A stretch of DNA of 62,595 nucleotides from Chromatiaceae bacterium (GTDB taxonomy: Bacteria > Pseudomonadota > Gammaproteobacteria > Chromatiales > Chromatiaceae), in assembly GCA_013426805.1 (NCBI GenBank), contig JACDZG010000011.1, forward strand, positions 28,942 through 91,536. The letters run 5' to 3'. A program made the position numbers and the translations under genes. The notes under the pieces are model-generated. The model worked only from the letters and a program-made list of their open reading frames with translations. It did not search any database and had not been told where the DNA came from. This document shows positions 18,521 to 28,252 of the stretch, one piece after another. Position 1 is the stretch's first letter. Each line of letters opens with the position of its first letter.

Positions 18521-18865
18521 CTACTTCGCGGGCGCCGCCGGGACTACGACCACTGGCGCGGGCGCAGCGGCCGCGGGGGCTGCTGCCGCGGGCTTCGCGG
18601 CGGCTGGCGCGGGCGCTGCGGCCGGCTTGGCAGCCACGACCGGCGCGGGCTTGGCGGCAACCGGCGCGGCCTTCACGACCGGCGGATTCGAGATGATCGG
18701 CGTCGCATAAGCGGTGTCGAGCCAGTTGAAATTGGCGGTGCTGAGCAGGATGAAGTGAATCATTAGGCCGAGAACAGCCAGGAACCCGAACAGCGCGATC
18801 AGCGTACGACGCGGATCAAAGATCTTCCAAAGCTTGTACAGGTCTGCTTGCATGGAACCGAACAT
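18521..18865 (-). CDS. pufA1: LH1 antenna alpha polypeptide with long Ala/Pro tail
   Basis: 114 residues, nearly twice the usual LH1 alpha length. Residues 1-62 are a normal alpha chain: [12 protein letters not shown] at the cytoplasmic side, pigment ligand His37 (GLMIHFILL) and Trp48 eleven residues later. Residues 63-114 are a low-complexity tail made almost only of Ala, Pro, Val and Lys. The alpha C-terminus faces the periplasm, so the tail should too. GGAGAT before the ATG at 18865 supports the start. The second copy lacks the tail. Confidence 0.93.
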   Translation of the reverse strand: MFGSMQADLYKLWKIFDPRRTLIALFGFLAVLGLMIHFILLSTANFNWLDTAYATPIISNPPVVKAAPVAAKPAPVVAAKPAAAPAPAAAKPAAAAPAAAAPAPVVVVPAAPAK

Positions 18866-18909
18866 TATTGATCTCCTATTGATTTACGTTGGGATTGATG
18901 GCTGTCAGG

Positions 18910-19053
18910 CTACAGCCAGGGACGCCAGGCCCAGACCAGGATGTGTGCAACCACGACGATGCCAAAGAAGGCGGTCATGCTTTGCACGAAGATGCCGTGG
19001 AACTCTTTCGCCTCGTCATCGCTGAGTCCGGTGAGACTTTTGTTTTCGGCCAT
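18910..19053 (-). CDS. pufB1: LH1 antenna beta polypeptide
   Basis: 47 residues: acidic N-terminus ([13 protein letters not shown]), one membrane helix with the bacteriochlorophyll-ligand His in VVVAHILVW, and the terminal WAWRPWL seen in LH1 beta chains. It is the first structural gene of the puf operon, 44 bases before pufA1, and pairs with the alpha chain to form the LH1 ring around the reaction centre. Confidence 0.95.
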   Translation of the reverse strand: MAENKSLTGLSDDEAKEFHGIFVQSMTAFFGIVVVAHILVWAWRPWL

Positions 19054-19172
19054 GATAATTACCTCAAGCTCGTGGAGATGGCCTTGCGGCCGTTAGCGCG
19101 CATCCCAGCGCGAACCATTGAGACACGACGCAAGGCGCCGCATCCCGTTTCTTGCCCGCTGCCAGTCGGGCA

Positions 19173-19198
19173 TTGACATAGCTGTCACAGTATGTCAA
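19173..19198 (-). promoter_or_regulatory. Dyad operator upstream of pufB1
   Basis: A perfect 8-base inverted repeat TTGACATA (19173-19180) and TATGTCAA (19191-19198) with a 10-base centre. It touches the pufQ stop codon and lies 120 bases before pufB1. A TTGACA on the minus strand could be a -35. The arms are reversed compared with the TGT-N12-ACA sites at other promoters, so a different regulator is possible. Confidence 0.5.
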
Positions 19199-19416
19199 AG
19201 AAAGGCGAAAGGCAAGACCCGATGAGTCACTGCTCGCGCCTCGGCGAAACACGATCGATTCACATCCGTAACCGGGGGCCAGGGACGCATACGGGACGGC
19301 AACAACCGGGCGAACAGACTCATCACCCAGAAAATCACGAAAGCCACCCCGAAGATCAGCCGGTACTGCCGACGTTCACGCGCCCAGAGTTTAGACAGTT
19401 CGTTAGGGTCGTTCAT
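19195..19416 (-). CDS. pufQ: PufQ-like small membrane protein
   Basis: 73 residues starting MNDPNELSKLWARERRQYRL, one membrane helix (about 22-40) and a C-terminal segment FAEARAVTHRVLPFAF. Length, basic N-terminus, single helix, EAR-plus-aromatic end and position between bchZ and pufB fit PufQ, which in Rhodobacter helps bacteriochlorophyll delivery and LH/RC assembly. Sequence similarity is short, so the call depends partly on context. The ATG at 19416 is preferred; an upstream extension has no support. Confidence 0.68.
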   Translation of the reverse strand: MNDPNELSKLWARERRQYRLIFGVAFVIFWVMSLFARLLPSRMRPWPPVTDVNRSCFAEARAVTHRVLPFAFL

Positions 19417-19532
19417 AGTCGCTACTCGGATTTCGCTTGATGGCATGGCGCAATGGCATGGCCGCCGGCGGCTCACGGCACGATGGCCTGGGAGCAGTGC
19501 TGCGTCGCGCATTGTGTCATCTGAAAATAGGC

Positions 19533-20990
19533 TCATGATGCAACCGCCGCGGGACGCCGTCCCTGAATACGCTGCAGCCGCTCCAGAGTCACCGTCGGTT
19601 CGCCGGCCTTACGCGCAGCTTGCTCGGCCGCATCGCGCAGACGCTTGGCGGCGGAGATGCGTACCAGCACCGGCTGGCTTTCGACCGCGGCGTCGAGCGC
19701 AGCCTTGGCCTCATCGGTCCAAGGCAATTCCTGATAGACCCGTGCCGGCGTCGGATCGGTCTGGTCCAGATCGGTTCCGAGCGGCAGGATATGGAACAAG
19801 GCGTCAAACAGCGCGTTACAGACCTCTTGCACCAGATAGGTCGCCCCGGAATATCCCATGAAGGGAGTTCCGGTATGGCGACGAATAATAGTCCCAGGAA
19901 AAGACGCGGGGATATAGGTCGCACGCGCATTGACTTCCGCCAGATACATGCGCTCATTATAGCTGCCAAACAGGATCAAGGGGGGTTGTCCCTGAACCTG
20001 CCGACGCACGGCCTGATTGTCTGGTTTGACGCCCGGACGCCGCGCCACCGCGAAGTTGCAGGGCAGGCCCAGTTCATCAGCAAGGTAATGTCGCAGACCG
20101 CGGCTATAGGTCTCGGTCGCCACCACACCAAAGCTGGCGGTTGCAAAAAAATCCTGGGTCACGGAGCGCCACAGGTCCCAGATCGGTGCGAGCGTCGTGC
20201 GCTTTTCGTCGGCGATGAAGGGTTCCGGATCCAGCCCCAGACACTCGCTCAAACTCCGCAGGAACCGGGTCGTGCTGTGCAGTCCGATCGGCGCTTGGAA
20301 ATAGGGCTTGTCCAGCGCTTCGCACAGCAGGCGGCCGAACTCCCGATACAGGCAGACGGTCGCGTCCGCATCCCGCAGCCGCGGGACCTGGGACAGCGCA
20401 CAACCCAGGGGAAAGACCAGATTCACTTCGGCGCCGATGCCCTCGATCAGGCGGCGCATCTCGGCCAGATCGGACCACATGTTGAAGGTGCCGTACATGG
20501 CCCCGACGATATTGACCCGCGGCTTACTGCCGGGCTTGCGCGCTTTGCCGGTCCCCTTGGATTTGCCGTGAACTCCGAATTGATTCCATAACCAGAACAA
20601 GGCACGGTCCGCGCTCTGCCACTGATCCTCGTCGATGGTACGCGGGAGAAAACGCTGAATATTTTTTCCGTTGGGCGTCACGCCGCCGCCGATCATCTCG
20701 GCGATGGACCCGGTCACGACCACCGATGGCTTGTCTGGATCCAAGGTCGCATGGGCGCGGCGGAGCGCGGCCTCAGTGCCTTTCTGGCCGAGTTCCTCTT
20801 CTCCAAGCCCCGTGACGACAACCGGCAATGCGTGAGGCGGCAACCCGTCGGTATAGTGGAGAACCGCGGTGACGGGCAGGTTTTCACAACCGACCGGACC
20901 ATCAATGATCACTTGCAGTCCGTCGATCGCGGCAAACGCATATACCGCTCCCCAGTAACCGCCCGCCCGATCGAGATCCTGAATCAACAT
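19533..20990 (-). CDS. bchZ: Chlorophyllide a reductase subunit BchZ
   Basis: 485-residue nitrogenase-like subunit. With BchY it forms the catalytic component of chlorophyllide a reductase, which reduces ring B on the way to bacteriochlorophyll a. The N-terminus [14 protein letters not shown] and [12 protein letters not shown], with a cluster-ligand Cys, are typical. The ATG at 20990 is chosen because GGGAGG stands eight bases before it and bchY ends four bases upstream; earlier in-frame starts would lie inside bchY. Confidence 0.95.
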   Translation of the reverse strand: MLIQDLDRAGGYWGAVYAFAAIDGLQVIIDGPVGCENLPVTAVLHYTDGLPPHALPVVVTGLGEEELGQKGTEAALRRAHATLDPDKPSVVVTGSIAEMIGGGVTPNGKNIQRFLPRTIDEDQWQSADRALFWLWNQFGVHGKSKGTGKARKPGSKPRVNIVGAMYGTFNMWSDLAEMRRLIEGIGAEVNLVFPLGCALSQVPRLRDADATVCLYREFGRLLCEALDKPYFQAPIGLHSTTRFLRSLSECLGLDPEPFIADEKRTTLAPIWDLWRSVTQDFFATASFGVVATETYSRGLRHYLADELGLPCNFAVARRPGVKPDNQAVRRQVQGQPPLILFGSYNERMYLAEVNARATYIPASFPGTIIRRHTGTPFMGYSGATYLVQEVCNALFDALFHILPLGTDLDQTDPTPARVYQELPWTDEAKAALDAAVESQPVLVRISAAKRLRDAAEQAARKAGEPTVTLERLQRIQGRRPAAVAS

Positions 20991-20994
20991 GGGC

Positions 20995-22476
20995 TCAGCC
21001 TCCCGTCCCGGTGGCGACAGCGGCGGCACGCGCTCCCCGATCCGATGGGAAACAACCATCGGAGTGACGGAAGAAGGCATCCATCGCATCAAAGCGCGAA
21101 CGGCTCGCCAACGCGGCATTGATGACTTGGGCCAGCGAACCGGCACCCGCCGGCCCCATCAGCGGTCGCGCGGAGATCAGGTTCGTGAAGTACAAGGCGG
21201 GGATCGCCCGCTCTTTGGCCTGCTGTACGACCGGCGTGGTCCCGATGACGACATCAGGAGAGAACTCACGCATTGCCGCCAGGTCTTGCTCCAAGGTGGC
21301 ACGGTATTGAACGCGCACACCCTTGGACTCGAGCCAGTCGCAATCGGTTCTGGACCACTCGGTGCGGCCGCAAGCCGTCCCGACGTACCGCAGGTCGGCG
21401 CCGCTCTCGATCAGCAGGCGCCCGACGATGAGTTCTGAACCTTCATAACCGGACAGGGTAATGCGGCCCTTGATCGGCGCGCCTTTGATGGCCTCTCGCG
21501 TCGCAGGCAGCCAGCGGTTTTTTGCCGCGGTCAGTACCGTAGACGACACCCCACAGGCTGCGGCAATGGCCTCCAACCAAGCGGCGGTCCCCTCGTAACC
21601 AACGGGTGCAGAACCGACGACTGGCCGGCCGGCCACCGCAAATTCGTTGCATACCCCGCTGTACTGAGGGTGGATCGCGGCGGCGGCGACACCGGCCAAG
21701 GCGCCATAGAGTTCGCGCCACTCGCGGGTCGGTACCACGGGTCCGGCAGCCAGACCCAGGGATTCGAGTAACATGCCGATGGTCATCGGATCGACGGGGA
21801 ACATTTCCCCGATGAGGGCGACCGTGGGCCGCTGCGAGCGCCCGCCGCGAGGTGCCTGGACCGGACCCTGTTCCGCTTCCTGACGGGCACGACGCAACAT
21901 GGCCGCGGAGAGTACGTCTTTGGCTTCGGCATGCGTCGGCACCCCGAACCCGGGGACATCGATCCCGATGATGCGGACACCGTTGATCGATTGCGGCAGC
22001 AGCCGCAACGGCACACCGGACGCGCTGGGAACGCATAAATTGATGATGACCACCGCATCATAATGCGCTGGGTCGGCAAGCGCATAGGCGGCCTCACGCA
22101 CGTCTTCGAAGAGCTTGCCGGTGACCAATGTCTCCGAGTCGAACGGCACATACCCGACGCTGCGGCGCGCCCCATAGAAATGTGCGGTGAACGTCAAACC
22201 GTAGACGCAGCAGGCGGAACCGACCAGCACAGTCGCCGTACGCCGCATCCGCAACCCCACGCGCAGTGACCCGAAGGCCGGGCACATACTCTGGGGCTGA
22301 TCGTGAGCACCGGAATCACAGGCTTTGGCCACATCCTGAGGCAGCCTGATCGCGGAGACACGTAAACTCGCGCGGCTTACACCAAGGTCCGCAATCCGCG
22401 CGCCGAGACCCTCGGGCACGCCCGGAGGGTGCTCAGGCTCGGTCAACGCGACGGAATCGGTCAAGGTCTCGGACAT
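20995..22476 (-). CDS. bchY: Chlorophyllide a reductase subunit BchY
   Basis: 493-residue nitrogenase alpha-like subunit, partner of BchZ. The segment [31 protein letters not shown] contains the conserved cysteines that hold the bridging 4Fe-4S cluster, and [10 protein letters not shown] follows. It lies between bchX (32-base gap) and bchZ (4-base gap) in the standard bchCXYZ order. Confidence 0.96.
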   Translation of the reverse strand: MSETLTDSVALTEPEHPPGVPEGLGARIADLGVSRASLRVSAIRLPQDVAKACDSGAHDQPQSMCPAFGSLRVGLRMRRTATVLVGSACCVYGLTFTAHFYGARRSVGYVPFDSETLVTGKLFEDVREAAYALADPAHYDAVVIINLCVPSASGVPLRLLPQSINGVRIIGIDVPGFGVPTHAEAKDVLSAAMLRRARQEAEQGPVQAPRGGRSQRPTVALIGEMFPVDPMTIGMLLESLGLAAGPVVPTREWRELYGALAGVAAAAIHPQYSGVCNEFAVAGRPVVGSAPVGYEGTAAWLEAIAAACGVSSTVLTAAKNRWLPATREAIKGAPIKGRITLSGYEGSELIVGRLLIESGADLRYVGTACGRTEWSRTDCDWLESKGVRVQYRATLEQDLAAMREFSPDVVIGTTPVVQQAKERAIPALYFTNLISARPLMGPAGAGSLAQVINAALASRSRFDAMDAFFRHSDGCFPSDRGARAAAVATGTGG

Positions 22477-22508
22477 GGCGCTGGCGTCTCGCGGCTGCGG
22501 TTCGGCAA

Positions 22509-23534
22509 TCAGGCGTCGTCGTAGATGACTTCGAGCGACGGTTTGGAAACAAAGGACTTGCCGCGCATGTCCTCGATGGTCGCGGGCTCCAGGACCACAT
22601 GGCGACCGACGTCCTCACTCTTGAACAGATCAAGCAGGCCATCCGCGGTCAGTGGCGTCGGCCGCTGCGGCAAGGACTCCTCGACATTCAGCGCGAGTGC
22701 CTCAAACAAAGGCCCCCAGGTGCTGCCGGGCTGCCCGACGATTTGATAGCTCGCACTCTTACGGCGAATCTCCTCGTTGGCCGGAATACAGCCAAGCACC
22801 GGAATACCGACCGCCGCGGCGAAGGCCTGCGCCTCTCCGGTCCCGTCATCCTTATTGATGACCATTCCGGCCACCCCGACGTTGCCGCCCAGGTTGCGGA
22901 AGTAATCGACCGCACTGCAAACATTGTTGGCGACATACAGTGACTGCAGATCATTGGACCCGACGACGATCACCTTCTGACAGAGGTCACGGGCAATCGG
23001 CAGACCGAATCCACCGCACACGACATCGCCGAGGAAGTCGAGCAGCACATAGTCGAAGTCCCATTCGTGGAACCCCAGGCTGTCGAGGAGTTCGAACCCA
23101 TGGATGATGCCGCGTCCGCCGCAACCGCGACCGACCTCAGGTCCACCCAATTCCATGGCAAAGACGCCGTCGCGCTTGAAACAGACGTCGCCGATCTGCA
23201 CCGGTTCTCCAGCCGCTTTCTTCGCGGCAGAGGTTTCGATGATGGTCGGACAAGCGCGTCCACCAAACAGCAGGGTGGTGGTATCGCTCTTGGGATCGCA
23301 TCCGATCAGCAGGACTTTCTTGCCTTGCTGGGCCATCATGTAAGAGAGGTTGGCAAGTGTGAAGCTCTTGCCGATCCCACCCTTGCCATAGATTGCGATG
23401 ATCTGGGTCTGCCGCCCGGACAAGGGCGTCGGCAGCGCGACCGCGGCGCTTGCGGGCCGGCTGCCGCCGCTGTGGCCTTCCCCAGAGTCACGCTGGGCGA
23501 GCACGGGGTTGGTCTGGCCGTCGCGGATGGTCAT
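22509..23534 (-). CDS. bchX: Chlorophyllide a reductase iron protein BchX
   Basis: 341-residue NifH-like ATPase that delivers electrons to BchYZ. The P-loop IYGKGGIGKSFT is near residue 45, and the two cluster cysteines are in GRGCGGRG and DVVCGGFG. The ATG at 23534 overlaps the bchC stop (ATGA) and is preferred over an earlier in-frame ATG that would run deeper into bchC. A Gly/Ser/Ala-rich stretch of about 35 residues precedes the fold. Confidence 0.95.
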   Translation of the reverse strand: MTIRDGQTNPVLAQRDSGEGHSGGSRPASAAVALPTPLSGRQTQIIAIYGKGGIGKSFTLANLSYMMAQQGKKVLLIGCDPKSDTTTLLFGGRACPTIIETSAAKKAAGEPVQIGDVCFKRDGVFAMELGGPEVGRGCGGRGIIHGFELLDSLGFHEWDFDYVLLDFLGDVVCGGFGLPIARDLCQKVIVVGSNDLQSLYVANNVCSAVDYFRNLGGNVGVAGMVINKDDGTGEAQAFAAAVGIPVLGCIPANEEIRRKSASYQIVGQPGSTWGPLFEALALNVEESLPQRPTPLTADGLLDLFKSEDVGRHVVLEPATIEDMRGKSFVSKPSLEVIYDDA

Positions 23535-24478
23535 GCGTTGCGCCTCCAATCGAGAATCATCTTGAGGCAATTCGGATCACCAAAGGCCGTTTGATAGGCA
23601 GCCGCTGCCTGATGCGCCGGATGACGGTGCGTGATCAGGCCGTCGAGCGACAATTCGCCGGATTCGGCGAGACGCTTAGCCGCACGCAGGTCGGGCTCGC
23701 GCCATTCGGCCGCCACGCGGATCCGCGCCTCGCGCATGAAGGCCGGCGGAAAGCTGAACGACAACGGTTCGCTATAGAAGCCCGCAAGCACGACCTCGCC
23801 TTGCGGCGCCAGCCGGGCGATCAACTGATCCAAAAGCTTCGCGTCGCCGCTCACGTCATAGATGGCGCGGTAGTCACGCCGGGGATCGGCATCCGGGTGA
23901 ATCACGGTATAGCCCTCGGCACCCATGGCCCGTTGCGCGTCGGTCTCCCAGACCACCGGCGGCTCACCGCCCCGCAGCACGGTCAGGCGCGCGATGAGCC
24001 GCCCGAGTACGCCGTGCCCGACGATGAGCTGGGGCTGCAGCGCCTGGGGCGCCGACAGCGCGTGATAGGCGGTCGCCGCCAAGGCCAGCAGCACACCGCG
24101 CTCGCTGATCCGCTCGGCGATCGACACCACGCGCGCTCCGCGCACGACGACGCGGGCCGCGGCGCCGCCGAACAGGCCGCGCACCGCGCCATAACAACTG
24201 GCACCCGGCACGAACACGGACTCACCGACCGACAGCCCCGAACGGATTCCCGCCGCGGTCACCCGCCCGACCGATTCATAACCAGGCACCAAGGGATACC
24301 CCATCCCCGGGAAACTCGGCATCCGACCGGTCCAGAGCAAGCGCTCGGTCCCGGTGCTGATCCCGCTCCAGTCGATCTCGACCACCACGTCCTCCTCCCC
24401 GGGAGGCGTGAGTTCGAGCGACTCCAGGCTGAGTTGCCCGGGCTGCGCGAAGACCACGGCGGTGGTAGTGAGAGTCAC
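23531..24478 (-). CDS. bchC: 3-hydroxyethyl bacteriochlorophyllide a dehydrogenase BchC
   Basis: 315-residue zinc-free MDR-type dehydrogenase that oxidises the 3-hydroxyethyl side chain to acetyl. The family start DWSGISTGTERLLWTGRMPSFPG and YPLVPGYESVGRV are clear. A GTG at 24478 is used; no better start exists and the ribosome site is weak. It follows crtF by 112 bases that hold its own promoter and a CrtJ/PpsR-type operator. Confidence 0.94.
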   Translation of the reverse strand: MTLTTTAVVFAQPGQLSLESLELTPPGEEDVVVEIDWSGISTGTERLLWTGRMPSFPGMGYPLVPGYESVGRVTAAGIRSGLSVGESVFVPGASCYGAVRGLFGGAAARVVVRGARVVSIAERISERGVLLALAATAYHALSAPQALQPQLIVGHGVLGRLIARLTVLRGGEPPVVWETDAQRAMGAEGYTVIHPDADPRRDYRAIYDVSGDAKLLDQLIARLAPQGEVVLAGFYSEPLSFSFPPAFMREARIRVAAEWREPDLRAAKRLAESGELSLDGLITHRHPAHQAAAAYQTAFGDPNCLKMILDWRRNA

Positions 24479-24563
24479 TTGGTTGCTCAGTCTTTTTGGG
24501 TCGGAACGCTAGCCGCCAGGGACGACCGTGAAACTGGTGTCAGTCTAGCCTTACTGCATCGAA

Positions 24564-24581
24564 TGTCAACCGGTATTGACA
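24564..24581 (-). promoter_or_regulatory. bchC operator/promoter (CrtJ/PpsR type)
   Basis: The dyad TGTCAACCGGTATTGACA fits TGT-N12-ACA exactly. On the minus strand its left half supplies TTGACA, followed 16 bases later by TAGACT, a plausible -35/-10 pair for bchC. An internal bchC promoter inside a crtEF-bchCXYZ-puf unit is the known Rhodobacter arrangement. Confidence 0.78.
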
Positions 24582-24590
24582 CATGGTTTG

Positions 24591-25763
24591 TCAGCAGCGC
24601 GCGACGAGGAGGCGCGTCATCATCGGTCGACGCGTCGCGACCTCCTGCACCCGGCCGAAACCGGCGCGCTTGAGCATCGCCGTCAATTCCGCGCACGTGC
24701 GTGGGCGCCCGCTGCCCATGGCCAACAGATAAAAACCGAAGTAAGCCTCACCGATCGGCTCGGCGCCGGGGGTATCGGACATGGGCTCGGCCAGGATCAG
24801 GGCACCATCGGGCGGGAGGGCTCGTCGCGCGGCAGTCAGAATCGCTTGTGCCGGCGCGTCATCATGGTCATGGATGACCCGCACCAAAGAGATCAGGTCC
24901 GCGTCGGTGGGCAGGGGATCGCGCAACAGGTCGCCGCCGATGGCCTGTGAACGCGCAGTCAACCCCGCTTGAGCGAACCGGGCTCGGGCCTGTTCGGCCA
25001 CCGACGGCAAATCGAAGAGACGCAGCTCCAGATGTGGCCAGCGCGCCGCGGCCGTGGCCAGGAAGGTGCCATTGCCACCGCCAAGATCCAGCAGACAGCG
25101 ATGCCCGCGCATCGGATAGGCGTCGAGAATATCGCCGCCGACCAGACCCTGAGAGTCGGCCATGAGGGCGGTATAGTCGTCGATGCTGCTGGTCGCCAAC
25201 TGATTCGGCTCAGCGGTCGACGCATAGGCCCAGTAGGCACCCAGGCCGGTGGCGCGGGCGCCGCGCAGCAACCCCACGGGATCGCTCAGGTCGCGGTACA
25301 GCATGGCATGATGGCGCACCATTGCGGCGATCCCCGGATTACCGCGCAGGGCCGCCCCCAGTTCGCCCAGACCGAAGTGATCCGCCCCGCAGCGCTCGAC
25401 CAGACCCAGGGATTCCGCCGACTTGAGCAGACGCAGCGCCGCCGGCTCGGGAAGGCCCAGGCGTTTGGCCAACTCGCCAAGCGGCACGGGACCGTCGGCC
25501 AGCAGGTCAAAGAGACCCAGTTCGATACAGGCAAACAGGATCTGCGAATAGACAAATCCCGCAATCAAATCGAAGAGCGCGCGCGCGCGTCGCCGGGCAA
25601 CCGGGCGTGTCAGCGGAAAGCCCGAGGCCAAACGCTGGAAGCGCGGCGAAGCCAGGATGCGATTGCGCAGGATCAGCCAACGGCGGTGCAGACGCATGGA
25701 CATGGTCGGCAAGGCCGGTGGCCCCGCGTTATCCTCATTCACCGGGACAGTTGATGAGCTCAT
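24591..25763 (-). CDS. crtF: Hydroxyneurosporene/rhodopin O-methyltransferase CrtF
   Basis: 390-residue SAM-dependent enzyme that methylates the tertiary hydroxyl made by CrtC. It has an N-terminal winged-helix dimerisation region (about residues 65-125) and the SAM motif LLDLGGGNGTFL near residue 220, with the later VIHDHDD catalytic region. Its ATG overlaps the crtE stop (ATGA). It depends on the product of CrtC, whose full-length gene lies about 19 kb away. Confidence 0.94.
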   Translation of the reverse strand: MSSSTVPVNEDNAGPPALPTMSMRLHRRWLILRNRILASPRFQRLASGFPLTRPVARRRARALFDLIAGFVYSQILFACIELGLFDLLADGPVPLGELAKRLGLPEPAALRLLKSAESLGLVERCGADHFGLGELGAALRGNPGIAAMVRHHAMLYRDLSDPVGLLRGARATGLGAYWAYASTAEPNQLATSSIDDYTALMADSQGLVGGDILDAYPMRGHRCLLDLGGGNGTFLATAAARWPHLELRLFDLPSVAEQARARFAQAGLTARSQAIGGDLLRDPLPTDADLISLVRVIHDHDDAPAQAILTAARRALPPDGALILAEPMSDTPGAEPIGEAYFGFYLLAMGSGRPRTCAELTAMLKRAGFGRVQEVATRRPMMTRLLVARC

Positions 25764-26629
25764 GCCGCAAGTCTCGCGAGTTCTTCCGGCAAGATCCGCC
25801 GGGACTCGCCGGCGATCAGGGCCTGGAGGGCGGCCGCGCCTTGGCAGGGCGGGATGGCATCGGTCGCGCTGGCCACCAGTTCCTTGAGTCGTCGCACGGC
25901 ACCGGCGACGCCGAGTTCCTGGACCGCATTGGGCCGTCCCAACGAGCTGTCACGCCCCAGCGGCTTGCCCATTTCGCGGGTCGAAACGACGGCATCGCCC
26001 AAGTCATCCGCAACCTGGTAGGCTTCGCCCAGGCGTTCGCCGACCAGCCGCCAGGCCTCGGTCGGCGCACCAACGGACTCGGCCCCGGCCACGGTCGCCG
26101 CGACAAACAGCGATCCGGTCTTGGCACGGTGATAATCAGCCAGGTCCACCTCGGTCTCGCACTCCCAAGCCTGACCGGCACAGATGCCGACCGGTGCGCC
26201 GGTGCACCGCGCAACCGTTGCCATGACCCGGCTCACCTGCAGCGGGGCCGCTTCGATGCGCCGGCCCAGAACCTCGAAGGCGAGGACGATCAGGGCATCC
26301 CCGGCCAGCACCGCCAGGCGCTCTCCATAGGCGCAATGGACCGACGGCCGGCCGCGGCGCAAGGTGGAGTCATCGAAGCACGGGAGGTCGTCATGGACCA
26401 GGGAGGCGCAGTGGAGGAGCTCGATGGCCGTGGCAGCGGCGTTCGAAGTCTGCGGATCGGTATCGCCGCACGCCCAGGCGACGGCCAGACAGAGGCGCGG
26501 GCGCACCCGGGCGCCGCCCGGAAACACCGCGTACCGCAGGGCCTGGGCGAAGCCGGGCGGACAGCCCGGCCCCTGGGCGGTGATAATTGCCGCTTCCAGC
26601 GCCTGTTCGATACGCTGTGTAGGATCCAT
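25760..26629 (-). CDS. crtE: Geranylgeranyl diphosphate synthase CrtE
   Basis: 289-residue prenyltransferase that makes GGPP, shared by carotenoid and bacteriochlorophyll-tail synthesis. The first aspartate-rich motif is VHDDLPCFDD near residue 85 and the second is VADDLGDAV near residue 215. The ATG at 26629 follows GAGGGG; the longer frame upstream would cross the operator region. It heads the crtEF-bchCXYZ-puf line and is divergent from crtD. Confidence 0.95.
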   Translation of the reverse strand: MDPTQRIEQALEAAIITAQGPGCPPGFAQALRYAVFPGGARVRPRLCLAVAWACGDTDPQTSNAAATAIELLHCASLVHDDLPCFDDSTLRRGRPSVHCAYGERLAVLAGDALIVLAFEVLGRRIEAAPLQVSRVMATVARCTGAPVGICAGQAWECETEVDLADYHRAKTGSLFVAATVAGAESVGAPTEAWRLVGERLGEAYQVADDLGDAVVSTREMGKPLGRDSSLGRPNAVQELGVAGAVRRLKELVASATDAIPPCQGAAALQALIAGESRRILPEELARLAA

Positions 26630-26666
26630 GATCGAGCCCCTCTGTGGGATGGGTCTGAACGAGTGT

Positions 26667-26710
26667 TGTATTTGTAGGTTGACACTCTTGTGTGTCATGT
26701 AAAATAGACA
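26667..26710. promoter_or_regulatory. Double CrtJ/PpsR-type operator between crtE and crtD
   Basis: Two exact TGT-N12-ACA dyads: TGTATTTGTAGGTTGACA (26667-26684) and TGTCATGTAAAATAGACA (26693-26710). Their centres are 26 bp apart. A TTGACA (26679) and TAAAAT (26700) for crtD are embedded in them, with a short 15-base spacer. Tandem sites allow cooperative repression of both divergent operons. Confidence 0.78.
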
Positions 26711-26728
26711 TTCACGCCGAGCGCGTCA

Positions 26729-28252
26729 ATGGATTTCCCTTCAATGACAGATCTCAGATCAACAAAACAAGTGATCGTCGTCGGTGCCGGCATCGGCGGC
26801 CTGGTGAGTGCCATCGAACTGGCGGCCCGCGGCGTTGCGGTGACGCTCTGTGAGCGGGCACCGACCCCCGGCGGCAAGATGCGGGAGGTCCCCGTGGGCA
26901 CGGCGCGGCTGGATGCCGGTCCGACGGTCTTTAGCATGCGGTGGGTTTTCGAGGAAGTGTTCGCGGCCGCCGGGGCTCAACTGACGGATCACCTGACCCT
27001 CAAGCCGGCGGAGATCCTGGCCCGACATGCCTGGGAGGATGGCACCCGCCTGGACTTGTTTGCCGACCGCGCCCGTTCGGCAGAGGCGATCGCCGCCTTC
27101 GCCGGTCCGGCCGAGGGCCGCCGGTACCTGGACTTCTGCACCGAGGCGCAGGGCATCTATCAAACCTTGAGGGACCCTTTCATCCGTGGCTCTCGCCCCT
27201 CCCTGGCTGTTCTGATGGGGCGCGTGGGTCGCGGCGGACTCGGCGGTCTGTTGAAGATGAACCCCTATGCCACCCTCTGGTCGGTGCTGACCAAGCGCTT
27301 CACCGACCCGCGACTGCGTCAGTTGTTCGGACGCTATGCCACATACTGCGGCTCATCGCCCTTTCTCGCTCCTGCCACCTTGATGTTGATCGCCCACGTC
27401 GAGCAGGAGGGGGTCTGGTTGGTGGAGGGCGGCATGCACCGCCTCGCCCAGGTCCTCGCCGACCTGGCGACCGGACTGGGCACGCGGCTACGCTATGGGG
27501 CTGAGGTGGCGCAGATCCTGGTCAAAGGCAAACGGGCGATCGGTGTTCAGCTCGTTGGCGGCGAGGAACTGACTGCCGATGCGGTCGTGTTCAACGGGGA
27601 CGCGCAGGCGCTCCCCGCCGCGCAGCTCGGCAGCGCGGTGCGCCGTGCCGTACCCGCCGCCGGCCGGTCGGCCCGTTCGTTGTCGGCACTGGCCTGGAAT
27701 CTGGTCGCGCCGACCGCGGGCTTTCCGCTGGTACGGCATAGCGTCTTTTTTTCGGATGCCTACCGGCAAGAGTTCGATGAGATTCTCACCGCCGGGCGGC
27801 TGCCCACGAAACCGACCGTTTACATTTGCGCCCAGGATCGCGACGATCACGATCATTGGACGCCTGGCGTTCCCGAACGGCTCCTGTGCCTGGTCAATGC
27901 CCCGGCAAACGGCGACTCACACCCCTACTCCCCGACCGAGGTCGAGCAATGTGCGCAACGCGCCTTCTCTCTCCTGAGCCGCTGCGGGCTCGAGATCCAG
28001 CGAGAGCCGGGGAGCACCCTGGTCACCACCCCGGCGGACTTCGCCCGACTGTTTCCGGCCACCGGGGGGGCGCTCTATGGCCGAGCCTCCCACGGGTGGA
28101 TGGCCTCGTTCAACCGGCCGGGGTCGCGGAGCGCGATACCGGGGTTGTATCTGGCCGGGGGGAGTACCCATCCGGGGCCCGGGGTGCCGATGGCGGCACT
28201 CTCGGGGCGCTTGGCAGCCTCGTGCGTGCTGGCGGACCTCGGTTCGACCTGA
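26729..28252 (+). CDS. crtD: Methoxyneurosporene/hydroxy-carotenoid dehydrogenase CrtD
   Basis: 507-residue FAD enzyme of the CrtI family that introduces the 3,4 double bond into 1-hydroxy carotenoids. The motif VIVVGAGIGGLVSAIEL begins near residue 15 and LYLAGGSTHPGPGVPMA near the end. It is assigned to CrtD, not CrtI, because of its place opposite crtE and because a separate CrtI is present. Either ATG 26729 or ATG 26744 could be the start. Its last codons overlap, in another frame, the beginning of a crtC remnant. Confidence 0.92.
   Translation: MDFPSMTDLRSTKQVIVVGAGIGGLVSAIELAARGVAVTLCERAPTPGGKMREVPVGTARLDAGPTVFSMRWVFEEVFAAAGAQLTDHLTLKPAEILARHAWEDGTRLDLFADRARSAEAIAAFAGPAEGRRYLDFCTEAQGIYQTLRDPFIRGSRPSLAVLMGRVGRGGLGGLLKMNPYATLWSVLTKRFTDPRLRQLFGRYATYCGSSPFLAPATLMLIAHVEQEGVWLVEGGMHRLAQVLADLATGLGTRLRYGAEVAQILVKGKRAIGVQLVGGEELTADAVVFNGDAQALPAAQLGSAVRRAVPAAGRSARSLSALAWNLVAPTAGFPLVRHSVFFSDAYRQEFDEILTAGRLPTKPTVYICAQDRDDHDHWTPGVPERLLCLVNAPANGDSHPYSPTEVEQCAQRAFSLLSRCGLEIQREPGSTLVTTPADFARLFPATGGALYGRASHGWMASFNRPGSRSAIPGLYLAGGSTHPGPGVPMAALSGRLAASCVLADLGST

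Noticed and set aside
26729-28252. crtD considered as a second phytoene desaturase (crtI)
   Set aside because: Position divergent from crtE and followed by a crtC remnant is the crtD position; a separate crtI with crtB is present.
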